Source of the DNA: Chionoecetes opilio
Taxonomy: Eukaryota; Arthropoda; Malacostraca; Decapoda; Majidae
Direction: 5' to 3'
NCBI GenBank assembly: GCA_016584305.1
Contig: JACEEZ010021699.1
Span: forward strand, 30,001-94,000
DNA: 64,000 nucleotides
Made by a program: the position numbers and the translations under genes. The notes below the pieces were generated by a model that was not told the origin of the DNA, searched no databases, and worked only from the letters and a program-made list of their open reading frames with translations. This document shows, piece after piece, positions 36,931-50,900 of the stretch (position 1 is the stretch's first letter; each line of letters starts with the position of its first letter).

Positions 36931-37105
36931 ATATGAAACAGGGACAAATGCTTTGGAGAGATTGTCGTATTAAACAACTATACTAGATGAACATATCATA
37001 TACTTGTTACACACAAAAACATATATGAAACGGGGACAAAGGCTTTGGGGAGATTGTCGTATTAAACAACTATAGCAGATTAACATATCATACTTGTAAC
37101 AAAAA
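36931..37105. repeat. ~85-bp tandem duplication inside the Academ-like element
   Basis: A block containing ATATGAAAC-GGGACAAA, GCTTTGG-GAGATTGTCG and TATTAAACAACTATA occurs twice in succession with a few differences. Confidence 0.85.
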
Positions 37106-37253
37106 ATTGCCCTATCCACGTCCACCAGCTTAATCACAAAAGAGTAAACTCACAATGTTACTCTACAACTGGCCAAAAACGATTGAGTATTTTTCTTGTC
37201 ACTCATCCTCGGTATATTTTCCAGGTTTTTGTCTTAGCATCTGTACATACGGT

Positions 37254-37490
37254 TCATAAAGTGATGAATGACTCAATATCATCCCCTTCTACATCTGTTT
37301 TCAAGGCTAAGATTGTCTTTTCGTTTCTACACTTTGATTCTCCATGACACAAACAAAATACTGTGCATGGAAGTTTGGCTGCATTACAACGACATTGAGC
37401 TGTTAAGCATGGTTTTGTAGTAGAACAACGACAGTGAATCATCTCAAGTACTTCTTTAGGAGCTAGTGGCGTATTTGCAGGCAATAACAA
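37254..37490 (-). pseudogene. Academ-like transposase C-terminal CXC cysteine cluster
   Basis: A 78-codon frame contains HCRCSTTKPC, AQCRC, LPCTVFCLC and SKCRNE: nine cysteines in the CXC/tesmin-like order also seen at 6533-6772. It follows the XPG-like segment on the same strand, which fits a C-terminal DNA-binding finger. The frame is a fragment; no intact start is expected. Confidence 0.6.
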
Positions 37491-37653
37491 AGGAATTAGT
37501 GACTTTGAAAATTCATCGGACTTCTATCCATACTTGGTGGGGTCCATCATGGGGGGTTCAGCTTCACATGCTGATAACCCAATAGCAGTTTGAATATGGG
37601 CTCGTAGTACATTTAATTCAAAAGTTTCTGTTGTAGGTGGGAGACTCATCAAG

Positions 37654-38157
37654 TCAGGGGCTGAAGTTGCCTTTCGCCTTACTGTCTTGGCTGACCAGAC
37701 ATTGCCCGTCAATTAGTGCCCTTTCTGACCCAGTGCTCTCCATAGACAACATGCATGACAGTCCAAGTTTGTGGAAGAAGTACATTAGCAACACGAATAC
37801 ATCTGTATCATCACACTTTACTTTAATGTTCTTTGTACCCCCATTCGCTATATGGACAACTTGCTGAATTATGATTACATCAGCCTCTTTGTGTGTTGTG
37901 TAAAGATCGTTCAGCTCTTTTTGCTTCCCTTTACATATCTCGATTGGAGTAGGTTCCTTTCCAGTAATTTCCAATTTGTTGTTCAATGCTTGTTCCTGAC
38001 TAACAACCACAAGTTGGTGGCAGATCAATTCTGTCAATTGGATCTTGTTCTCAGTGACAGTAAGTGCTACTTTCTGTGGTGGAAGAGGTGTTGTTAAGCC
38101 CAACCTGTGTCTTCTGCTAGCAAACTGGCCAGCTCTGACCAATCTTGCACCACTCAT
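37654..38157 (-). pseudogene. Academ-like transposase XPG/PIN-like nuclease segment
   Basis: A 167-codon frame carries THKEADVIIIQQVVHIANGG, then KVKCDDTDVFVLLMYFFHKLGL. The EAD and DDTD acidic motifs separated by about 30 residues match the active-site blocks of XPG/PIN-type nucleases carried by Academ elements. Further short matching frames upstream on the same strand (to about 38,706) probably belong to the same decayed protein. It would cut DNA during transposition; here it is fragmentary. Confidence 0.6.
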
Positions 38158-39474
38158 GATGTATATATAGTCTGATATGATTTATAGTCATAATACTTGT
38201 CAAATACCAAATACATATACATCTGAAAATTGTGCCTTTTCCAAAACGTAGAGCCAAACGTTGTTGATATAGTCGTTGATATAGTTGTTGATATATGTTG
38301 GACTGTCCCTTTGGTTGGCCAGTGTACTACCCAGAGAAAACACTTCCATCAACGACTGTTGCACCTGGTGTGGGGACTACTCGTGCAGATGTCTCAACTT
38401 TCAGTTGCTGCTTCATGACCACATTAGCCTTTGTTATTCTCATTGCCCCTTTATTGTCAAACATGACATGTCAAAGTTGGCATCGGAGCCAGTTTATGTC
38501 TCAACACTTCTAGAAAGTGAATGTCTCTTGTAACTTTTAGTCCAAGAACACGGGAATAGATCAAGGTGGCATCGAATACCTATGTAGATCCTACACATAT
38601 GGACTTCCTTATCTCCCATTTTTACTAACTTTTTGGGTATTGTAGAGTAGAAACCTAATGGCCAAGTAACTGCATATATTGGCATTTGTTCCTTTCCAAT
38701 TGCCACTGCATTGTGAACGTTTACTTTGTCAGATGCAATCCTGTCAGTAGCAATGTTGATAAGGGATATATAATTTGCTATATCATTATAGTTTTATCTC
38801 GTTATTTTCATTGTTTATTGGATTTGGTGCATCACATCAAACAATAAACATTGAGATTGAGCAGTTTAAGTTTCCATTTCATGTTTGGTTGTTTTCTCAC
38901 CATATTTGTATGTACACGATGGATTTGTATTTGTATTTTGTATTATTGTACAACATTTGTATTTTGGCTGTATTTTCATTTAATTTTCAATAAATCCTCA
39001 ACAAATCATTGAACGTTTATTTTAAGCTGTTCATCTTAATCCTTAACCATGAAAACATGGGTATAGACCCCTATTTTTCAAAGATATGACAAGAACTGAC
39101 AGAGATTTGAACAAAATTTGAAGTTCTGATGATGACGCCAGGTAATTTGCATATTAATGACTTTTATGTTAAGTGCTCAAGTGTGTCAGGGCGACACCCT
39201 CCCTAATATTGTTTAGTAGGGTCCTAAGGTTATGAAAATGTGAATATATTTTATGCGGACTCTATTGTACGCTTCACTCAAAATAAGGGGTTTGACTGCC
39301 CGACTACTGGTCGTCCCTATCTGGAAAGGGAAAGGGAACCGTCAGGACTGCAACAATTACCGCGGCATTACACTGCTCAGCGTGCCAGGCAAGGTGCTTG
39401 GTCATCTATTGCTAACACGGATCTGCAGTCATCTGCTGAATCATCAGAGACCTCAGCAGTCTGTATTCACGCCT

Positions 39475-40444
39475 GAGCAGACATTCAGAGAGAGTTAATA
39501 GCCACGGTGGTTAGCTTAATAATATCACTCTATTTCTACACCCCGGCGTTAGTGGGTATTCACATACGAGACATGGCAGTGGCGGTACATGGTTGCTGAT
39601 AGCTGAGTGGCTGAGCGACTACAATGACGTCACAGCCTCGCCAGCGAATCACATAGTATTTCTCAAAAAGTTTCAGCCAATCACAAGGCTTCCACGCTCT
39701 CAGCTGTGTTTACAAATTTATCGTCCACACCAAAATCAACTGTCCGTACTAAATTCTCAAAAAGTAGGTCATTCCATGATTCCTTCTTTCCCTGTGTCAC
39801 CTTCGTCGCTTCGGCAACACATGTTGCCACCTCCACACATTCCTTATATTCTCTAGCTATTTCATCATTCCTTCTTTCCCTGCCTCACCTCCCGCGCCGT
39901 CGCCTCGGCAACACATGTTTCCACCTCCACACATTCCTTATATTCTCCAGCTATTCCATCATTCCTTCTTTCCCTGCCACACCCCCGACTAACAAACGGT
40001 ACCCATTCACTGCTAGGTGGACAGGGGCTCGGGTTATAATCAAAGAAAAGTGCACAGTGCACACCACATACGTGTAGGTGCTGTCTGCCACAGAGCCATG
40101 CGTGGTGGTGTCTGGCTTCGCTAGTCGCTACTCGGCGGGTCGAGATGCCGCTCTCACCACTCTTAGCACATCACAAAACAAACTCACCACAAGCCCCTGG
40201 GTTTGTTGTATGACCTAATTTCGTTTGTATACTTGCCCTGTTCAGTTCTTGAGTCAGAAAACATCATATATACTCAATTTATGAGGATTTTTATGTACGT
40301 AGCTTCCTTAACACCACCATACAGGCAGTTGCCGTATTTTAGCGTGTGAACAACAACTCTGACGTCATCAATCTCCTCTGCGAATGCCAAATCAGCTGAT
40401 GACAGATGTTAAGCTGTTAAGCATGGACGTTAGCGTCTGTGAAT
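39475..40444. mobile_element. Unclassified insertion in the RTE-like LINE, with ~90-bp tandem repeats
   Basis: The LINE reading stops near 39,474 and resumes near 40,445, so about 970 bp is inserted. The tips show short inverted similarity (ACATTCA at the left, TGAATGT at the right). Inside, 39,770-39,985 holds 2-3 tandem copies of an 88-94 bp unit containing TTCCTTCTTTCCCTG and GGCAACACATGTT. There is no coding capacity. A non-autonomous DNA element is likely but unproven. Confidence 0.5.
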
Positions 40445-41080
40445 GTGCTCCCTGGTAAGTCAACAACGGACCGTATCCTAGCGCTTCATGTCCTGGTGGA
40501 ACGCCGACGTGAGTTTCAACAGGGGATGCTAGCAGCCTATGTTGATCTCAAAAAGACGTTTGATTTAGTGCATCGTGAGTCACTCTGGGATCTTCTACGA
40601 CTTCACGGGATTCCTGCACGGACTATTGGTTTGATGACTGGTCTGTACACTGGGACTGAAAGTGCTGTGAAGTGTGGGGGATGTGTATCCAGGTTCTTTC
40701 CTGTTGATAAAAGAGTGAGGCAAGGGTGCGTCCTTGCCCCATCACTTCTCAACACTTGTATGGACTGGGTATTTGGCAAAGTTGTAAATCAAAGTGATTC
40801 AGCATCCCTCGGCAACACCAAGATCACTGATCTTGTTTTTGCCGATGATGCAGTAATCTTTGCTGAGTCGCTGGAGGTCCTGGTGATGACTCTCGAGGCG
40901 CTGCCCGAGGAGGCAAAGCCTTTGGAACTTGAGGTTTCCAGGGTCAAGACCAAGGTCTAGGTGTTTGGAGGCTTACTAGATGAAAAAATACAGTCTGTTT
41001 ATGCGTGCGGCGAGGACATTGAGATCTTGGAAAGTTTTACATGCTTTGGTAGCGCAGTCCATAATTATGTCGGGTCACCT

Positions 41081-41585
41081 CAAGAAGTCTGATGGCGGAG
41101 TGGCATAGCCCACAGTCAGGGCCGAGGTTGTTATCAATTAATATTACCAATATTGAGAAATATGGGGGAAGAAAAATCAAGGAGTATGTTAGCAGCATGC
41201 TACCATACTCCTAGCAGCATGCTAGCTAGCATGTCTCGTACTCGTACCCATAATATATTTGCACACAGCAAAAATCTTTAACTGGCTAGCCGCCAATTAA
41301 CAGGAACTAACAACAACTGCAATGATAGATAATATCAGAGCAGGGATAATGTCTCCCTAAGAACTCCCTGAAACGCCGCCTGCAGAGAGGTGAACTGCAA
41401 CAGCAATCTTCAGTACCGTAGATTCGACTTCAGATGGCGGGGAGCGTTAAATGATGTGCGGGACAGTAAACCAGTCTGGAGTAGAGCCCAATTCTCCAGC
41501 GAATGCCTTCAGGGTTTGAGAACAGCAGCAAGTAGTGGAAGTGTTGTCGAGGTGAGAGTGGCTAGCTGTCTGCCTAACTGTGGGC
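41081..41585. other. Unassigned spacer
   Basis: No gene seen. It includes short repeated AGCAGCATGCTA blocks near 41,190-41,230. Confidence 0.5.
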
Positions 41586-41589
41586 GGTG

Positions 41590-42362
41590 AAGCTCCGTCA
41601 TCACAATGGGTCGCGACTACCCCCTTTCCCCGGTATACGGGGCAGACCGATGACGAAGGAGAACTGCAGCTGACCCGGAGAAACATAAAATATTTGTAAA
41701 AGGCTGTAGTGCAGGAATCAAACATATAAGAACTATGGGCAGCTAAACAGGTCGGCTTCAATATTAGAGGCTTGTGCTTGTGTTCAACTTCAAGAAAAAA
41801 CTCCTTACCTCTCAAGTAGAAGTCAAACCTATTGACGTTGAAGACGATGGCTAGGCATCCATCCCCTTCGGATTGTAGAGTAACGTCGCTCCCGATGTAG
41901 TTGTTTCCGGCTGGCGTAAGAGTTGGAATGTGCACGGTCATCATGGTACTGGAAGAATACAGCTTCCAATCCATAATTTGACGCGTTGATGCGCAGGATG
42001 AAATTCTTGCTGGAGTCAGGAAGGCGCAGAATGGGTCCCGAGGCCAAACGTTGCTTCAACTGGTCGAAGATCAGGTGCAGATCATCCTTCAACTGTAGGA
42101 GTTTCCGTACCAGCCTCCTTAACAAGTCGGAGAGGGGGCTGGTTAGCTCCAAGGCCTGAGGAATGAAAACCTTATAAAAAGAGATCAAACCTAGGAAATT
42201 TTGGAGTAACTTCTTGGTGGAAGGAGGAGTCATGGAGGCGATGGCAGTCACCTTGCCAACTTGTGGTTGTAGGCGGTTATGTGACAATACAAATCCTAGA
42301 TAGTTAATGGACTCTACTCCAAACCGGCATTTTGATAGTTTGACTGTCAGACCGTGACAACG
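41590..42362 (-). pseudogene. Gypsy-type pol fragment (RT end and RNase H)
   Basis: On the minus strand, from 42,362 downward: the RT connection ([20 protein letters not shown]), [14 protein letters not shown] and [15 protein letters not shown]. The RNase H start follows ([20 protein letters not shown]), then [14 protein letters not shown] and, after a frameshift near 41,970, [20 protein letters not shown]. The first RNase H aspartate is Asn (RINAS rather than xxDAS). It is a lineage other than the 17-27 kb element. Its 5' side is cut off by the compound satellite. Confidence 0.75.
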
Positions 42363-42371
42363 TGAATGTGA

Positions 42372-44382
<2,011 letters not shown>

Positions 44383-44387
<5 letters not shown>

Positions 44388-44563
44388 GATAAGATAAGAT
44401 TTTCATCCTATCTAGACACTTTGCAAGTACCAACTACAAGGTTATTGACTATACAAAGCGCCGCCACGTCAGCACGAACTAGGCGGACTCGAACCGCTGA
44501 CCGAATGCGCAGGGACGCTACACATTGCAAGCTCACGTCTCTACCAACCTTGCCACACTGACG

Positions 44564-44566
<3 letters not shown>
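44383..44566 (-). mobile_element. tRNA-derived SINE, family B, copy 3
   Basis: Near-identical to copies 1 and 2, with three ATCTT-type tail units. Flanked on both sides by GA repeat (the satellite end and 44,567-44,611). Confidence 0.92.
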
Positions 44567-44615
<49 letters not shown>

Positions 44616-44617
44616 AT

Positions 44618-44937
44618 TCCAGAAGGATAGATTCTAGAAAAGAAAATACGTATGTTAAATGCGATGAACGAGCACATGCAATTCACGGTGGAAATGGACA
44701 AGAAATTGCCGTTCCTGGACACGGTAATACACCGAGTGGGCAGCAGTGTTACGTTTTCCGTGTACAGGAAGCCGATGAACAGGAATGATTTTGTGCACTA
44801 CTTGTCACGATATAGTGAAAGGATAAAGTCCGCGACAGTGATAGTGTTCTACTTGCGGGCCATTAGGGTTTGCAGTGAGGAGTTCCTCGACAGTGAAATG
44901 ACGCATGTTACAGAGGCTTTCCGTAAGCTTCTGTAGC
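44618..44937 (+). pseudogene. Penelope-like element, C-terminal RT fragment
   Basis: Reads FTVEMDKKLPFLDTVIHRVG, SVYRKPMNRNDFVHYLSRYS, then FYLRAIRVCSEEFLDSEMTH and EAFRKLL. These are the PLE RT thumb motifs (FLD, SVYRKP, RA-x-I/V-CS). The upstream catalytic RT part is missing. Its 3' continuation runs straight into the abnormal sequence block beginning at about 44,935, which prevents tracing it to an endonuclease domain. Confidence 0.7.
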
Positions 44938-47900
44938 CCTATCCCTTGGGGACTTTTTTAAACCCGGAAAAAAAAACCCCGAAGGCTTTTTGCCATAGGG
45001 AAAAGAAAAAATAGTGGGGGTAGGATTTGAAAAAACGTTACTCTTTAAAAACCAATACACGAAAAAAAGTCTGAAGCGAAAACCCAAAACACCTGTTTTA
45101 TCAAGGAAAAAGCGGCACACTGCTCGGGTGTTAAAACTAGGAAATAGACCTCCACACTAAGGATGTGGAACGTTTCCAAGCTCGCAAAGGCAAAAAGTAA
45201 ATTTTTTTAAAACCCCCCCTTAAAAATATACAACCTAAACCAAACCCCAAAAACCAAAACCTTCACCCCCCCTTTTTTTTCTTTATTTTTTACAAAGAAA
45301 AAAAAAGGGGCCCAAAATTTGTAAATTTGTTTTTTTAAACCTAGTTTGGTATTTTTTTAATCAAAAAAATTACTAAACCCCCGCATAAATCTGCTTTCTT
45401 TGTTTGCCGGGGGTTTTCCCTTTATTATCAGCAAGAATAGTGTGATTTTTTTTGGGCTTATTTACCCCTGCTAAAAAAAACATTTAAAACTTCTTTTAGG
45501 TCAGATCCAAATTCCAGGAAAATCCTCATTGTGGTAAACGGGGGGCCCCGAACTGTAAAAATTTGGGACCCAAAAAAACTAAATTTTTTATTTTGTATTA
45601 AAAAATATTACCTGTTTTGTTTAAATGGGATTTTGGTATGGCCCTCCCTCCTGGATGTGGGGCCCCTTGGGGAAAACCTTTGCCTCGATTTATGTGTTTA
45701 ATTACCCCCGGCCCAACGAATTTTGGGGGGTTTATGTTTTCCCCCGATCTGTCTGTCGGTCTGTCTGTTGTTGTCTGTCTGTCTGTTTTTTGGGTTACAG
45801 GTTTTCTCAAAAAGTTACAAAATAGTTTTAAACCCAAAAAACCCCTCGGTTACCAAGTCTATTTGGATAGAAAAAAACTGTTTAATTTTGGAGAAATTAT
45901 TAACAACTGTTGCCAGGGGAAACCAATTGATGAAAAATTGGGGCCGGGGGTTTGCGTCATACTGAGTGCAATTATATTTATAAAAAAATTTTTAATATAT
46001 TTTAAATATATAAAATTATAATATATATATATTATATATCTATATTATATATATATAAGTATATAAAATATATATTAAAAACCGTATATGTGATGAAATT
46101 TTCGGGGGGAAAGGTATGCGCTCTAATGAGTGCCCCCCCCACCAGTTTTTTTTTTGTTTTTTTGGTGGGAAAAGGGGGAAAGTAGACTGGGGGAACCTTG
46201 CAGAAAGACCCTTTACCCCCCTTGGGTTTATTTCCCGGGACTTCCCTTTTTTGTTTTTGTTCATCAGTAGCCGTTTGCAGCTACCCAAAACCAAATTGTC
46301 ATCATTGATTTCCCAAAAAATTTTTAACTTCCCCCAAATTTAAATAACAACTCTTTATCCCCCCCCCCCCCCTTTTTTTTTTTTCTTTTTTCATCTTGTT
46401 TAAACCCCTTTTCCTTGAAAAATCTTTTAACTCAATTAAGGGAAACTTTTTTTCCTTTTGGGTTTTTGGTTAAATGCCAATTTTTTAAAATTTTTTGCAT
46501 CAAATAATGGCATTAAAAGGGAAGCCCTACCGAAAAATTCTTGGAAAACCTAAGTTGATGAGAACTCTATAAAGGGACTCTCCCCTTGACTCTTAGTATT
46601 GGGAGGAATTTTGCGGGAAATTTTGGAAACATTGTTCCACCCAAAAGGGTTTTCCCCTTCATACCATTTTTTAAGTTAGGGGACAAAGGAAAACAAAAAA
46701 ATTTTGTTTTTCACATGTACACCAGAGAAGGGGGTCTCCCTTGAACTGGGGAAAATTTCTACCAAGAAAAACTGAGGAAATTTTGGGGGGTTTACACCAG
46801 TTTTGGTATAATAGGGATCGCCCAAACCACCTCTAGTACCTTTGGTTAAACCCAAGCTTCACCCCAAAAAAATGAACCCCAAACCCAAAACATTACATCC
46901 TTTCCCCTTTAAAAAAGTAACAATTTTTTAGGCAAACCCCCCATTTTGGGTTTTGAAGAGAGCTTACTAGAGCTGCGGGGACAAATTGTGCCTCAGCCTG
47001 ACAACAGCAATTGGTTACCTAATAAAGGGCTATCCGTGGGAAAATTTTTATGCCTCTTGAAAGTCCACATTATTGAACATAACATGATGGCATATTTTAA
47101 AAAACTTTTTTTTAAACAGGAGGGAAGTTGTTGTTTGTTTAAGTAAAGTTCCCCAAGTTTAACCATTTATTTCTATCAAAGTCCCTTGGGGGAAAATTTT
47201 GGCCAAAAAGAGTCAAAATCTTTTTGATCGTCACCTTGTTGCCTCATGATTTAAATCTAATCCCACAGTTTTTTTTGGAAAAGTTGAAAAAGGATGTCCG
47301 GGTATAAGGAATCATATTTTGGGGTTTTTAAAGCGTAGAGGGGTGGGGTCGAGACTGGGGGAAAAGTTGAGCAAAGCCCCCCAAAATAATCTTTTTAAAA
47401 TCCCTCCAAAGGGCATTTTTGGGTTTTTGTTTTTCCTGCAATCTTTTGTTGTCATGTAAAACCTATGCGGGCTCCCCATCATTGACTTTTCACCCAATGA
47501 AAGCAATTTGGGGGGCCCTAAAATTTTAATTTGTAACTCCTGAAGAAACATTCCATGACAATTGAATATCCTTCCCAAAACCCGACTTTTACTAGAAGCT
47601 TGAACAAAGAAAAAAAGGACTACCTCCAACATGAATGCAGCTGTACCTTAGGAGCACCCTTTTCCCAAAAAAAACTTTTTCCCAGCTTTTTCTAAATAAA
47701 TTTTGGGGAGACACATTTTAGCAAGAAGTTTTTTCCACAGCCACCCCCTACCAGATATGTTTAATGCAACGGGGGATGCTAGGGGTCAGACAGCTTCTTT
47801 TTTTACCAAAAATTTTACCATTTTTTTAAAAAATTTTTCTGTTTGGAATTTACCCTTTAAAGGATCACAACCATCATAACGGTCCCCCTTGGAATTTTAA

Positions 47901-50900
47901 ATTTTTCTTTTTTCCTCAACCCAACTTGGGCATCCTTTAGATCAGAGTAAATTCATACCAAGAAACCCGGGGGCATCATAAAAGGGGACTCACTTTAATT
48001 TTCCCCGGGAAAAACCAGTCATAAAAAACAAATTCAGGATTTTGCTAAACCCTCGGACACATGATTTCAACTGCCCTGAACAATCCCTCATTACCAAATT
48101 TCTCCCACCCCATCCACTCATCTAACTCGGTTTTTTGGGGGTTCCTCCTCCTCAAAGGGAAAACTAATCAAGAGGATTTTTTCCCGGGGTTGCTGATGGA
48201 ACTTTCTTTTTAGGGGGTATTGACTCTGTTTAAACTCCTCAGGATAATTTCGGGACACAAGGGGTTTTTTTAAAAACCCTTTTTCCCCTTTCGGCTTCAC
48301 AAGACCCAAAACCCCCTTTACCAACTTATCTGGGAGTACAACCAGGCTTGTCCATGAGCAGAAAAGCACCTGCAGTAGCCCTTTAAAAATTTTTGGGGTC
48401 CCCTTTTTTGCAAAAATGTACCTATAAGTGGGTATGAAAAGCGGGGAAAAAACATTTGTTTTCTGCCCTTTCCCATTTTTTGGGGAAAAATTAAAAATGA
48501 ATTCTCTCAGACAAATTTATTTTGGATGCTTGTCCCATTTGAACCAAGAAAGAAATCCGGGACAAAGTTTTTGAAATTTTGCATTGTCTCTTGGACCAGT
48601 ATGCATCCCCAATTTTTCATCGTCACCAATACCCTTCCGACTCATGGGAAAATGTTTTTTTACCTTTTTGTTCCCTTTTAAAATTTCGCAAAACGGGGTT
48701 TTGTCTTACTGTATTTGACTTTAGGGCAACCCCGGAATAATAAAACAAAAAAATCTTTTTAACCAAATTGTCTTTTTGACCTATGTTGGCATTAAAAATT
48801 TTCGGGTACCCCCCGAAATGGTGTATCATCATTGTTTTTGAAGAGAAATTTTTGCTAGGGCAAAGAGAAGAAGTTGAGTGGGTCTCGGGTTTAATTATGA
48901 TTTCAGCAGATATTTGAGAAGTTGTTTATTTGAAAAAAATGTTTTTTGATCAGTGTTGGCCTTTCCAAAACCCAATGGAATTCACATATATGACCAAAAA
49001 TTGAAAGGGTTGTTTTTTGGCCCCCAATCCCAATTTTGTTTTTAACATGGGAAAAACAACCTTAAAAAAACAGCAGAGCTAAGTTCTCCTGGGGTTTTCT
49101 TTCACAAAATTCCCAAACCATTTGATCGCAAAAAGGCTCATACCCTTTGTTTACTCCAAGGATGTTTGAACCGAAAAAACTAAGACTTTGACCTTGGGGG
49201 GAAATTCCCGGGATTTAGAAAAAGGGTTTTGTTCAGGATCGGGAACCATTTTGACCTCTTATGTTTTTGCCCAGAAACCCAATTTAAAATTTGGTAACTT
49301 TTACACGTTTAACCAACTTTTCATTTTTTGTTTGAAAAGAACTCCTCATTTTTAAGGGCCCAACATTTTAAATTTTTTTCTAAGACATTGTCAAAAGGGG
49401 CGGTACCATTTTTTCCCAAGGGTTTGGGGGCCATTTTTGGGGGTTTCCAAATTTGGGGTGAATCACATTTATCCCAGCAGATAGCGATTTTGAATTTTTT
49501 TCTTTTTCTTTCTAGTTTTCCAAGATTTCTCTTTTTCTTTCTTTTTCTACCACAACCTTGGGTTATTTTTGGGCAGAAATAGGGGGCACAACCCTTTTTC
49601 ACCCAAATCCATATTTTTAACCCTGGGGGAACCTTTTTTAAAACAGAATTCCCCAGTGGCAGTGGATAGCCCCTTCTACTTTAAAAACTCATTTCTATTA
49701 TTCTTAACCGAGTTTCGGTTTTTAAGGGACATATTCCCTTTAAGCAAATCTACCCTTTTTTGGAAAAATTCCCCAACATTTTAAAAGTTTTTCCCCGAAA
49801 AAAGCCTTTTGCCTGAGAAAGAAATTTCTGTCCTTTAATCAATTTTAAATTTAAACCAGCCCCTGGCCTTCAAGCTATGTCACCCAAACTTTTCCCCAAA
49901 AGTTTTTTCAAATACTCCTCGAGCCAGGTAGAAAATAGCAAATCAAAACCAGTAAAAAATCTGGGGGCCCTTACAGTCAAGAACAAGTTAAAACTTTTTT
50001 TCCATATTTGAAAAATTCGAGATTCGTAAAAAGCAATGGGTTTTTAAAGATATGCTGTAAAAAGAATTTTTGACTCCCCTTGTTTGCCACAAAGAAAAAA
50101 CAGTAAAAATTTTTAAAATGGCAGGGTTTCCCCTTGGTCTAATTTTTCCCTCAGTTCTTTAAAAATTTACATAAACCCCATGTGCTGGGGTTTTAAAAGG
50201 GACTACCTAGGGGTTAGGTTTCCCTTCTTGGTAAAAAATTTTTACAACTAGGGGAAAAATTTTGGAAAACCATTTGAAAACCTTTCCCGTGTACCCCAGG
50301 GAAATTTTTACCCCCAGCCCTTTGAAGGAGGTTGATTCCCCAAATTTTGGCTTATTTAAAAATCACCTTTACCTCAGGGAAGAGATGAGGAAAACCCTTT
50401 GGAGAAAAACCTGGCATAAAACTCACTTGCAGGTCAAAAGCTCTGCAAAATTTCCAAAAAAGGGAAATTTTTAGAAGACTCATAAAAACCCATCAACCAA
50501 ATGGAATCAACACCCCCTTTTAAATATTTTTCCTTAAACCAATCCCCTTTCTCAAAGCTTCTCCAACGGGGGAATTTGGGCTTGGGAATGTCACCACATC
50601 ACCCTCTTTTTGAGCAGAAAACAGCGGCACACAACTATCTCCGTCTCATCAGAGGAAAACAGGTTTGGGTTTTTCCCGACCCCTGAGCAAATTTTATCAT
50701 CAATTATCCTTTTAATTCCCTCAAAAATTGCCACCAATTTTGGATTAACCTTTGTATTCATAGTTTTAAAAAAGGATATGCCTTTTACTCTGGATTTTTT
50801 TGAACCAAACCCCTTTTAGAGCATCAATGTATACCTGTTTGCTTTAAACTGTTTTTGTGGGTTTTCGCAGGGCCCTTTTAATAACAATTATGGGGAGCAA

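Larger units (their letters stand above)
36409..39306 (-). mobile_element. Academ-like DNA transposon inserted in the RTE-like LINE
   Basis: Inverted termini of about 325 bp (36,409-36,731 and 38,977-39,306) begin TAGTGCGGCAGTC and, on the other side, TAGTCGGGCAGTC. The flanks show CTG at 36,406-36,408 and 39,307-39,309, a candidate 3-bp target duplication. The minus-strand coding remnants are an XPG-like segment followed by a CXC cysteine cluster. XPG-type nuclease plus a cysteine-rich finger and 3-4 bp duplications are reported for the Academ superfamily, which is why I assign it there. The element is internally decayed or deleted. Confidence 0.65.
35895..41080 (+). pseudogene. RTE-like LINE, reverse transcriptase split by two insertions
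   Basis: Three collinear pieces remain. 35,895-36,408 is the pre-RT and early RT (LLGRDKERYFRSLAEDVEGH, EVRKAVTKLRVGKAAG, GIIPPDWERSL). 39,310-39,474 is the next block (VVPIWKGKGNRQDCNNYRGI, VLGHLLLTRICSHLL). 40,445-41,080 holds KSTTDRILALHVLVERRREF, AAYVDLKKTFDLVHRESLW, RVRQGCVLAPSLLN, the catalytic FADD at 40,838-40,849, and a tail around GGLLDEKIQSVYACGEDIEI. The pieces rejoin naturally once the Academ-like element and a second insert are set aside. Stop codons also occur inside the pieces. The clade is inferred from overall similarity to abundant arthropod RTE-type elements. Confidence 0.75.
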
